Shown: in pieces, positions 7,707-14,724 of the stretch
How positions within the stretch are numbered: the stretch's first letter is position 1
Layout: each line of letters begins with the position of its first letter
Source of the DNA: Anammoximicrobium sp032229885
Lineage (GTDB): Bacteria; Planctomycetota; Planctomycetia; Pirellulales; Pirellulaceae
Length of the DNA: 18,014 nt
Reading direction: 5' to 3'
NCBI GenBank assembly: GCA_032229885.1
Contig: JAVYAJ010000027.1
Coordinates: forward strand, 1 to 18,014
The notes under the pieces: model-generated
What the model was told of the DNA's origin: nothing
What the model saw: only the letters and a program-made list of their open reading frames with translations
Databases searched by the model: none
Made by a program: the position numbers and the translations under genes

Positions 7707-10700
7707 CTAATGCCGCAACAGAAACTCGGGACTGTTGATCAACGCCCACGCCAGATCAACCCAGACGTCGCGCCCCTTCGAGGCTCCGCTGTCGGCGTGT
7801 TCGGTGGCAGCCTTGATATCCTCTTCAGTGGGAAATCGCGACAGAATCGCCAAATAGATGCGCTCCAGGATGTCTCGCGGCTGACCGCCCGCGGAAATGA
7901 GCGCCGTGAGTGTCGAACTGCTCTGAAGCTTGTTCTGGATCGCCGCCGCATTCAGCATGTACAACCACTGTGGCGTGGCCATCTGACTAATGCGTTCGGC
8001 TTCTAGCCCCGTGTCCCGTCCTGACCGTCCGAACAGGGCCAGGAAGGAACTGGTGATACTGCCGTCGGCCAGGCCGACCGCGCGCATGCTGCTGGGAATG
8101 TACGTAAAAGGCTCGGGGACGGCGCTGGTGTACAGATCCGTCGCGCCCGTGATGTTGTTCAACGCGTCGATCAACACCTCGGCCTCGATCCGCCGCAGCG
8201 GATAGCTGGCAAAGTTGGCGATCGCCTCCGGTTCGTGGTGTCGGGCGATGGACGAGAACTGGTACGTGCTCGAGTTGAAAATCAACCTTTGCAGATGCTT
8301 GATGTCCCAGCCGCTCGAAACCAACTCGCTCGCCAGATAGTCCAACAGCTCCGGGTTCGACGGGGGGTTGTCGTCGCGGAAATCGTCCGCCTCCTGGACG
8401 ATGCCGCGGCCCATGATCCAGGCCCATGTCCGATTGGCGATCGCGCGGGCGAACCACGGATTCTCAGGCCGGATCAACCAGTCTGCGAACACCTCGCGCG
8501 GATCTCGATCCGGAGGAACCGTGACCTGCGTGCCGTCCGGAAAAGCGGCAGTCAGTGGCCCGTTCCGGCTGATCGGTTCGGCCAACCCCTGGGGGATCTG
8601 GTTCGTCGCGGTCACGGCCTTGGCGATCGCGTCGATCCCCGGCGCAACGCTGCCCGGGACCGCGCTCGATTTGAGCGGATCCCAGAAGACGATTTCCTCC
8701 TTCCATTCGCTGGTGGGCTTATAACCAACCTGGGAGAAAAACGCGGCCATGCCGGTTCGGCGCTCTTCCGGCCAGAGGTGAATCCGCGTGCTCATGAAGG
8801 TCAGCGCCACGGCACCCGCGATGTTCTCGGGAGTCTCGTCTTGGATTGCGCGGTAGAAATTGACCGCGCCTACGCGGAAATTGCTTCCGCTCGACGTCAG
8901 CAGTTCGCGGGCAAATTGATCGTAGGGCTTATTCTTGGCCAACGATTCCCATACCCAGCGATAGTAGGCCTGAGCCGCATTGGGCCAGAGGGTCACGGGG
9001 AACTCGGCCTTGATCCTTAAAATATCACTCCACTTCATCGCCCAATAATCGGCGTGGGAGGTCTGCCCCAGCAGGCTGTCAATCAGCGCGGCCCGTTTGT
9101 TCGGCGCCGTATCCAAAATAAACGTCTTCGCGATCCCGGCCGGAGGGATCGTGCCGGTGATATCCAGATACACGCGTCGAACGAAGACCGCGTCGGCGCA
9201 TCGGGTGGGCTCGATATTGAGCGTCTTCAGCTTGGCAAACACGATTTCATCGATCCGGTTGGCCGGTTTCGGCGTCTCCGAGCTGTCGACGACGCTCGCG
9301 ATGCGCTCGGACGCGACCAAGCGATACAGGGCCGCTTTGGCCTGTTGCGCCTTGGTTCGCCCTTCGTCCGCCGCCGCCATACCCGCCATGTACGCCGCCC
9401 GCGTTTTGTCCGCTTCCTCTTTCACGGGAATCGCGGCGGCTTCGGCTTCTTGCGCAGCTTTTTCATCGGCCTCGTGAGACTCCTTCGCGGCGGCGATGCG
9501 TTTCTTGAGGTTCTCTAGGCCTTCTTCGGCCGACTTTTTGCGAGCCTCGGCCCGCTCGAGGGTCTGGCCGGCATTGGTCGCCTGGACCGCCGCCTGTTCC
9601 AGACTTTGAGCAGCGGGCGTCAACGCGGTTTTGGCGTCATTGGCCGCTTTGCGTTTGGCCGCCGCATCGGCAGCGGTCTGCTGGTGCGCCGCGTCGAGCT
9701 GAAGGATGTCCTTGGCCGCGTCCAGCGCCGCTTGAGTTGCCGTCGCGACGGTCGCGGTTTGATTCTTAGCGGCGGCGAGCGCCTCGTCGGCGGTCTTCTT
9801 CGCGGCCTCGGCTTCGGTCGCCTTTTGAGCAGCCGCGCTGGCCGCGGCCTGGGCGGCTTGCTCGCCGGACTGGGACTGGGCGAGCGCCGCTTTGGCGTCC
9901 TCGGCGGCCTTGCGCTTGGCGGCAGCCTCGTCAGCCGCCTGCTTTTTTTCCTCGTCCGATTTGCCCGCGTCATCCGCGACCTGCTTGGCTGCCGCTTCGG
10001 CGGCCTGCGCCGCCTCGTCCGCGGCCTGCAAAGCGGCCGTGGCCGTCGCGACCTGATTCTTGGCCGCGGTCAACGCGTCATCGGCCGTCTTGCGGGCCGC
10101 TTGAGCTTCGGCAACCTTTTGCGCAGCCGCGTCGACCGGCGCTTGCGCCTGCTGTTCGGCCTGTTGCGCCTGGGCTAGTTGGGCGGCGGCGGCCGCAGCG
10201 GCCTTTCGTTTGGCGTCCGCTTGAGCGACCGCCTGGTTCTTTTCCTCAGCCGCCTTCTCTGCGGCCACCGCGGCCTGCTCGGCGGACTCGACCGCGTTAG
10301 TCGCAGCCGTGATCTGCTTCCGGGCTGCCTCCAACGCGGCGTCGGCCGTTTTCTTCTGCGTCGCGGCGCGGGCCACCGCCTGCGAGGCGGCTCCGATTGC
10401 CTTTTGGGCCGCCTGGTGCGCCGATTGCGTCTTGGCCAATGCGGCCTTGGCCTCGGCCGCCAATTTATGTTTGGCCGCCACATCGGCCGCAGCCTGCTGC
10501 TTCTGCTCGTCCGAACCTTCTTTGGCAACTTCCTTGACCTGCGCGTCGGCTGCCTGAACCGCCTGCTGAGCGGCTTCGTTCGCAGCAGTCGCGGCGGCGA
10601 GCTGGCTCTCGCTCGCGGCCAAAGCCTCGTCGGCGGCTTTCTTCTGAGCCTCGGCTTCGACGATCTTTTGCGGGGCTGCCTCAGCTTTTTCCGCCGCGGT

Positions 10701-11306
10701 CTGTTCGCCTTTTTGAGCGCGTTCCAACGAAGCCTTTGCCGAGTCGGCCGCCTTTCGCAACGCGGCTGCCTGTTCGGTCGCTTTTTTCGCGTCGTCGGTC
10801 AGCCGATTCGCGGCGTCGGCTGCGACCTTGGCGGCAGCTTCGGCTTCTTTAGCCGCCTTTTCCGCCGCATCGTAAGCCGCCTGCAACGGCGCGGCGACGG
10901 CGCGCGCCTCTTCGAGCGTTTTGTCCAACGGCGGTTTAGCCTCGGCTGCCTCGGCCAAAGCCTTGACCGCCTCGGGAACGGCCGCTTCGGCTTGCGCCAA
11001 GTCCTTGACGCCAGGCTCGCCGGCCAGGTTCTTCGCGTCGTTCGCCTTTTGCCGAGCCGCCGTCGCAATCTTGTTGGCTTCGGCATAAGCCGTGTCAGCC
11101 TTGCGCATCGAGTCTCGCAACGGGCCGATCGCCGCTTGCGCCTCGACAGACGCCTTCTGAGCCGCCTCGAACTCGGCCCGCGCCTTGGCTATCTCGGCCG
11201 ACTCGGTCGCTGCCTCGGCTGGCTTCGCCTCGTCGCCGGCGCGAAGCGTCGCCCACGACAACGTCGCAAGGATCCCGATCAATGGGACAAACAATTTGAT
11301 TCTCAT
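7707..11306 (-). CDS. secreted DUF1549/DUF1553 protein with a ~630-residue alanine-rich coiled coil at the N-terminus
   Basis: A 1199-aa protein. Residues 1-23 form a signal peptide (basic start, LFVPLIGILATLSWA core). Residues about 33-665 are almost entirely Ala, Glu, Lys, Gln and Asp, and read as long alpha-helical coiled coil, built partly from imperfect repeats of 86-98 residues. Residues about 684-846 are DUF1549 (IDEIVFAKL, FVRRVYLDITGTIPP, DYWAMKWSDILR). Residues about 935-1199 are DUF1553 (FADWLIRPENPWFARAIANR, NPPSNPELLDYLASELV, LRRIEAEVLIDALNNITGA, SRFPTEEDI, LAWALINSPEFLLRH). Many planctomycete relatives carry a haem-binding cytochrome domain ahead of DUF1549. Here no CXXCH occurs and I see one cysteine in all (Cys703), so the coiled coil stands in that place. 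GAGG lies 9 nt upstream of the ATG. It leads the probable transcript with DUF1501 and has a predicted promoter near 11652-11680. The biochemical role of DUF1549/DUF1553 is not established. Confidence 0.92.
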   Translation of the reverse strand: MRIKLFVPLIGILATLSWATLRAGDEAKPAEAATESAEIAKARAEFEAAQKASVEAQAAIGPLRDSMRKADTAYAEANKIATAARQKANDAKNLAGEPGVKDLAQAEAAVPEAVKALAEAAEAKPPLDKTLEEARAVAAPLQAAYDAAEKAAKEAEAAAKVAADAANRLTDDAKKATEQAAALRKAADSAKASLERAQKGEQTAAEKAEAAPQKIVEAEAQKKAADEALAASESQLAAATAANEAAQQAVQAADAQVKEVAKEGSDEQKQQAAADVAAKHKLAAEAKAALAKTQSAHQAAQKAIGAASQAVARAATQKKTADAALEAARKQITAATNAVESAEQAAVAAEKAAEEKNQAVAQADAKRKAAAAAAAQLAQAQQAEQQAQAPVDAAAQKVAEAQAARKTADDALTAAKNQVATATAALQAADEAAQAAEAAAKQVADDAGKSDEEKKQAADEAAAKRKAAEDAKAALAQSQSGEQAAQAAASAAAQKATEAEAAKKTADEALAAAKNQTATVATATQAALDAAKDILQLDAAHQQTAADAAAKRKAANDAKTALTPAAQSLEQAAVQATNAGQTLERAEARKKSAEEGLENLKKRIAAAKESHEADEKAAQEAEAAAIPVKEEADKTRAAYMAGMAAADEGRTKAQQAKAALYRLVASERIASVVDSSETPKPANRIDEIVFAKLKTLNIEPTRCADAVFVRRVYLDITGTIPPAGIAKTFILDTAPNKRAALIDSLLGQTSHADYWAMKWSDILRIKAEFPVTLWPNAAQAYYRWVWESLAKNKPYDQFARELLTSSGSNFRVGAVNFYRAIQDETPENIAGAVALTFMSTRIHLWPEERRTGMAAFFSQVGYKPTSEWKEEIVFWDPLKSSAVPGSVAPGIDAIAKAVTATNQIPQGLAEPISRNGPLTAAFPDGTQVTVPPDRDPREVFADWLIRPENPWFARAIANRTWAWIMGRGIVQEADDFRDDNPPSNPELLDYLASELVSSGWDIKHLQRLIFNSSTYQFSSIARHHEPEAIANFASYPLRRIEAEVLIDALNNITGATDLYTSAVPEPFTYIPSSMRAVGLADGSITSSFLALFGRSGRDTGLEAERISQMATPQWLYMLNAAAIQNKLQSSSTLTALISAGGQPRDILERIYLAILSRFPTEEDIKAATEHADSGASKGRDVWVDLAWALINSPEFLLRH
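9327..10646 (-). repeat. tandem coding repeats within the coiled coil
   Basis: Residues 221-660 of the DUF1549/DUF1553 protein divide into units opening with KK-x-AD-x-AL or close variants: QKKAADEAL (221), QKKTADAAL (317), ARKTADDAL (404), AKKTADEAL (502) and a decayed ARKKSAEEGL (588). Unit lengths are about 96, 87, 98 and 86 residues. The first and third share an inserted SDE-E/Q-K-K/Q-Q segment that the second and fourth lack, so the order is long-short-long-short. This suggests duplication of a two-unit block of about 183 residues. Confidence 0.7.
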
Positions 11307-11651
11307 CGCAAATCGCCTCGAAGAAAAAGTTCACAGGCGGGCTTCTCGTAGTCAAGCAATCCCTGGATCTGACAGCCCCGGACCGCATCGATTTTTCACG
11401 ACGCGCGCCTCGACGCTCAGACCAGCGAGGCCACAACGCTTCTTGAGATTATGTCCTTGAGATCTTGTCGAGCCGTTCAGTCAAGGCGAACACACAGCGC
11501 CTGCCGGAATCGCGACGTCGTTCTCTCGGTCACGCGCATTTGCCATCGATCACAGGCAAATCGTTCATGGGGGTGAGTTTCGAAGGCTGAGTCTCAAACG
11601 CGACCGTGTGTTGCTTGCGGCTGGCCTGAAGGCAGGGGGTGCTCCAGCAAA

Positions 11652-11680
11652 AATATATCAACACAACTACGGCGTTGCAA
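11652..11680 (-). promoter_or_regulatory. predicted sigma70-like promoter for the coiled-coil DUF1549/DUF1553 transcript
   Basis: On the minus strand TTGCAA (-35, 4 of 6 matches) is separated by exactly 17 bases from TATATT (-10, 5 of 6). A TG two bases before the -10 makes it an extended -10. It stands out in an AT-richer patch. The inferred start near 11645 would give a leader of about 340 nt before the ATG at 11306. Confidence 0.5.
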
Positions 11681-12182
11681 GAGGCTGAACCGTGAGATCC
11701 GGCAAGTCCGCTCTTTTTTGGGGAAACTGCTTTGCGCGGTTTGGCAGGTCCGGTTACCGAATGCCGCCACTCGTACCCGCATGAGTTCTGGGTGTGAGTA
11801 GATGGTGACCCACATATCTCACTCGTGCGATACGCAAATCGTGAGGGCACACGACTGGATTCCTAAGACTGGATAGATGGCGAAGAGAAAGCGTCACCGC
11901 CTTCGTTCCATCCGCGGAAATTTTGCCCACAGGCGGTACCGTTGCCGATCCTTGCGCGATGATCGCATTGGATTGATAGGGAGAAAAAGGCGAGACACTC
12001 TGGAACTCCATTTCACGAGGCCGCAAGCAAGCTCTTTGTTCCGGTTGGTGTCGCACAGCCTTCGGTACCCGTCAAGGAACCACTTTTCGTGTTCGTCCGT
12101 ACTGATGATGTTGTGATCCGGGGCAGGATTCGCCGGTTAGACGCCACTGCCGGTGCGGAAGACTCGAAGCGAAGTCCGCCCT

Positions 12183-12213
12183 GCCAGGCGTCATTCCGGG
12201 CTACCGGAAATGC
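12183..12213 (+). repeat. 31-bp degenerate direct repeat, copy 1
   Basis: It matches 12256-12286 at 25 of 31 bases. The shared core is GCGTCATTC followed by GGGC. The copies start 73 nt apart, so this may be a short tandem array of two units or two insertions of a dispersed element. Confidence 0.55.
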
Positions 12214-12255
12214 AGCCGGCCACGACGGGGTGTAGCCCTCCAATGTGCCCCGTCC

Positions 12256-12286
12256 GCCAAGCGTCATTCTGGGCCACAGAAAAGGC
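12256..12286 (+). repeat. 31-bp degenerate direct repeat, copy 2
   Basis: Second copy of the unit at 12183-12213, with six substitutions and no gaps. The repeat causes the similar peptide segments seen when the minus strand of this stretch is translated. Confidence 0.55.
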
Positions 12287-12875
12287 AACACCTGAAACTT
12301 GCGAGGAAAGCCGCTTGTCGTCGTTTTGTTAGCCCTACGATCTTTTTCCGGCCGCTGCGTCGTCCAGGTTAGTGCGACGTCAAGGCTAAATATTGTGGGT
12401 ATCCGCGATTGCCAGGCGTGGGAATTCTTTGCTCTGGCGGTTGCGACAACCCGAAAATTATGATCGGACAACGGGCTAGGCGGAGTTGTTGGAAGTGCCG
12501 CGCCGAATAAGATTGGCTCGTGTTCATTCATTGGCGTTGCTTGAGCGAAGGGCCCGTAGGACACGCGGTTACGCCAGGTTGACCACGGCCCAGATTGTGC
12601 GAGCGGACCTGAAAATGCGAAAGCACTGGAAGCGCACGCATATCGACGTTCTGTGACGTTTCCAGAGAAGCCGTTTTTTTCGGAGGTTAAATCAAGTCTG
12701 GACGACGCCGGGATTCTTTACAGACCTTCAGGATCGTATTCTGGATACGAGTCGATGGTTCGTGGGAGTTAGCGTGAGAACACTCGGAAAAACAGCGTGT
12801 ATAGGCCGGATGCGTCGTCGACATCGCGCTAGCGTCGGGCCGGTTGCTGCCGCAAGCACGAGAGGCGTGGCGAGG

Positions 12876-13325
12876 ATGGATGTGATAAAACATGCCGCGT
12901 GCGTTCGCCGGAGATCGGCACGGGCTTGGATCTTGGTGGGCGCGTTGGCTCTTTACTGGTCTGCGTTGTGTATTGCCACGCATCTGCCCGGTCGATTTTT
13001 GGCCGGGACCGGCCCAATCGCGTCTGACAAGACGCTGCATTTTCTAGCTTATGGCGGGTTGGGCGCGCTTTTGGCGGCATCGCTGCGGCTTCTGGGCCTC
13101 GTTCCTCGACACAGCGTGTGGGTTGCCTTGATCGTGGCGGCGATGTACGGAGTCCTGGACGAGTTGGGGCAGATCCCCGTTCCCGGACGCACGGCGGAGC
13201 TAGGCGACTGGATCGCCGACGTCATCGGCGCGACCATCGGGGCGGGCGGTTGGTGGATAATGGCGTGGGTGGTGCGAGCCAGAGATGGCGATTGCGCGGC
13301 ACAAAAAAAGCCGAGTCCACCCTGA
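12876..13325 (+). CDS. VanZ-family membrane protein
   Basis: A 149-aa integral membrane protein with about four transmembrane segments (roughly 17-37, 53-75, 81-97 and 112-134). The VanZ signature is clear: DKTLHFLAYGGLGALL (51-66) and YGVLDELGQIPVPGRTAELG followed by DWIADVIGATIG (91-122), with the conserved Asp-Glu and Arg-x-x-Glu-x-x-Asp residues. I start at the ATG at 12876, which leaves a short basic N-terminus before the first membrane segment. AGAGG lies 10 nt upstream. A GTG at 12762 in the same frame would add 38 residues with no obvious function. VanZ was named for low-level teicoplanin resistance, but most bacterial homologues sit outside resistance clusters and their function is unknown. 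No van genes are nearby. The last codons and stop overlap the terminator of the opposing gene. Confidence 0.85.
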   Translation: MDVIKHAACVRRRSARAWILVGALALYWSALCIATHLPGRFLAGTGPIASDKTLHFLAYGGLGALLAASLRLLGLVPRHSVWVALIVAAMYGVLDELGQIPVPGRTAELGDWIADVIGATIGAGGWWIMAWVVRARDGDCAAQKKPSPP

Positions 13326-13332
13326 CTCGGCT
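13303..13332 (-). terminator. strong intrinsic terminator for the 231-aa gene, overlapping the VanZ stop
   Basis: AGCCGAGTC and GACTCGGCT pair perfectly (9 bp) around a 6-nt loop. On the minus strand the stem runs into seven T residues, a textbook intrinsic terminator 55 nt past the stop codon at 13387. The VanZ stop codon (13323-13325) falls in the loop and second arm. In the plus direction no T-tract follows, so it should act mainly on the minus strand. Confidence 0.85.
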
Positions 13333-13386
13333 CTCGGCTTCACGCTGTGGGTCTCCCGGTGAAGTCTGCTGTCAGAAGGCTGGGGA

Positions 13387-14082
13387 TCAGTCGCCCCAAT
13401 CGTCGATCCCCAGTTGGCGTCTGAGGTCGTCGAACTGCTGGCGGAAAATGTCTTTCGACGAATGCACGTGTTCAGCCTCGGTGATGAAACGCATCTCGTC
13501 CAACCGGCGCAGCCCCTGTTGGCGCAGCCCGTGCTCAAAAGGAACGAGCGGATCCCCGTAACAGATCAACAGTTTGTGCTCGTCAAACTGGACTTCTTGG
13601 CGTTGCCGTGGATTGATCACGGCCAACCCCGTGCAGCCGTCGTTGAGAATCAGCTCTTCGAAGTCCAGCAAGATGCTCTTGAGAACAGCCAGATCGATGT
13701 GCTCGCGGTACAGGTCGTCGTGCCCTTCGCTCCGCCGCTGGTGGCTGGTCTCCAGGACGACATCGACATCGTCACCCAAGGGGTCGAGCGAGTCGAGGAA
13801 CAGATCGAACAGCAGTTCGGCCGATACGGCGGCCATCAGCACCGGAATCTCGACGCCGCCGGACTCGTCGCGGTACGTGTCGAACCGATAGCCTTGGACG
13901 GGCCGCACCTGCACGTCATACGAAGGCCGCACCGCGTCCGTCAAGCGAAAGTTGCCGTACTGAGAAATTCGCATGTGCGCCTCGAGCGCATCCTCGCCCA
14001 AGTCTTCAAAGCTGGTGTGTCGGGGGCGGCCGGTGTCTGTGTTTCCGAGCATATTCTGGAAAAACTGCTTCAGGAAGCTCAT
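13387..14082 (-). CDS. hypothetical protein, 231 aa, unrecognised
   Basis: I do not recognise this protein. It is 231 residues, acidic, and has neither a signal peptide nor a membrane segment, so it is probably cytoplasmic. The start MSFLKQFFQNMLGN is followed by a mixed alpha/beta sequence. Segments worth noting are YDVQVRPVQGYRFDTYRDE (54-72), PVLMAAVSAELLFDLFLDSLDPL (80-102), LDFEELILNDGCTGLAVINP (139-158), QEVQFDEHKLLICYG (162-176), and a charged C-terminus ending DDWGD. Coding status is well supported: GAGG lies 6 nt before the ATG at 14082, the frame is clean, and a strong terminator follows its stop. It looks like a single-gene transcription unit, convergent with VanZ and divergent from the transglutaminase-like gene. 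Confidence 0.8.
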   Translation of the reverse strand: MSFLKQFFQNMLGNTDTGRPRHTSFEDLGEDALEAHMRISQYGNFRLTDAVRPSYDVQVRPVQGYRFDTYRDESGGVEIPVLMAAVSAELLFDLFLDSLDPLGDDVDVVLETSHQRRSEGHDDLYREHIDLAVLKSILLDFEELILNDGCTGLAVINPRQRQEVQFDEHKLLICYGDPLVPFEHGLRQQGLRRLDEMRFITEAEHVHSSKDIFRQQFDDLRRQLGIDDWGD

Positions 14083-14364
14083 CTGAATCCTCGTAGATCC
14101 GCAAGCGGGCCGCCCGGCGCTGATGTTGTCTTGCTGCTTGGTTCTGCGCGCCGTGCGTCCGTGTCTCTGATGCTAATCTAGGTCACATATCGGGACGCGA
14201 GGCGATCTGCGCGTCATTTTTTGCCGAGTCTCGTCCGGTCGACGTTTCGAGCGCGCATTGGCAACCGAACAGATGCGCGCGGACGAAAACGGCCGTGTGG
14301 GGAGTCTCGAGCCTCGTGGCCGTCGATCCCGTCGGGACAGGGAAATCTAGCATCGTCGCAGCGT

Positions 14365-14391
14365 GGGTGCGGGAGTGCGCACCCGACTTTT
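14365..14391 (+). terminator. stem-loop with T-run upstream of the lipoprotein gene
   Basis: GGGTGCG and CGCACCC pair perfectly around a 6-nt loop and are followed by GAC then TTTT on the plus strand. No plus-strand gene ends just before it. It could terminate read-through from the VanZ side or be part of a leader; its role is open. Confidence 0.4.
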
Positions 14392-14479
14392 CTGGGAATT
14401 GGGGGCCTCGTCTGTCGCGGCTGCTGTTCAGCGAAAGTTTTCGTTCTTGGCTCTCGCGTGTCTTTGTCGTGCTCGGTTT

Positions 14480-14488
14480 TGTTATATT
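14480..14488 (+). promoter_or_regulatory. possible extended -10 promoter for the transglutaminase-like lipoprotein
   Basis: TGTTATATT matches the TGnTATAAT extended -10 with one mismatch and is AT-rich against a GC-rich background. No good -35 sits at 16-18 nt. It lies about 235 nt upstream of the chosen start at 14725. Confidence 0.3.
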
Positions 14489-14724
14489 GCTCGGGGTGTG
14501 TCCTTCGTCGAAGGCGCAGCGTTGGTCCGGCGTGCGATGCTCAGGCCTACGAAAACGCCGGACGTCCAGGCCGCGCCGTGGCGACGGCCACGCGACGCGC
14601 GCGGCAATGGCTGCCCGAACGGCATATCCCGTGCGGCCAAGGCGGACCGGACTCCGCCCTACAGACTTCCATTCCGAGCCGCGCGCCGGATACATCCCGA
14701 TTTATGGAGCGGAGACTGGCTGGA

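Larger units (their letters stand above)
11307..12875. other. long gene-poor region, lower GC, with direct repeats
   Basis: About 1.57 kb without a gene I can support. Open frames of up to 183 codons exist on the minus strand (for example 12013-12564), but their predicted proteins have no domain, signal or biased core and run through a DNA-level repeat. By eye, base composition is less GC-rich than the flanks between about 11600 and 12750. Contents I can name are the predicted minus-strand promoter at 11652-11680, an 8-bp direct repeat CTTGAGAT at 11442 and 11456, and a 31-bp degenerate direct repeat (12183 and 12256). It may hold decayed genes or a long leader plus repeat elements. Confidence 0.5.
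14083..14724. other. divergent intergenic region with terminator-like hairpin and possible promoter
   Basis: A 642-nt gap between the divergent 231-aa gene and the transglutaminase-like gene. An open frame continues upstream from the latter to 14221, but the extra 168 residues are Arg/Ser/Cys-rich, lack a domain and would bury the lipoprotein signal, so I treat them as non-coding. The region holds a hairpin followed by TTTT (14365-14391) and an extended -10-like sequence (14480-14488), both on the plus strand. Confidence 0.5.

Noticed and set aside
9327..10646. The repetitive stretch as a CRISPR array or non-coding satellite
   Set aside because: The repeat is at protein level, imperfect, about 260-295 bp per unit, and in one continuous frame with a signal peptide before it and DUF1549 after it. 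No short identical repeats with unique spacers are present.
10179..11351. 390-codon plus-strand frame, Arg/Gly/Leu-rich
   Set aside because: It is antisense to the alanine-rich coiled coil. GCC/GCG alanine codons read backwards as Gly/Arg codons, which explains both its length and composition.
12013..12564. 183-codon minus-strand frame as a gene
   Set aside because: The predicted protein has no domain and its partly similar segments come from the 31-bp DNA repeat at 12183 and 12256. No convincing ribosome site was seen.
12876..13325. VanZ-family gene as evidence of a glycopeptide-resistance cluster
   Set aside because: No vanHAX-, vanRS- or vanY-like gene is in the window. VanZ-family proteins are widespread outside resistance loci.
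14221..14724. N-terminal extension of the transglutaminase-like protein
   Set aside because: The 168 extra residues are Arg/Ser/Cys-rich with no domain and would place the lipoprotein signal in the middle of the protein. The start at 14725 explains the sequence better.
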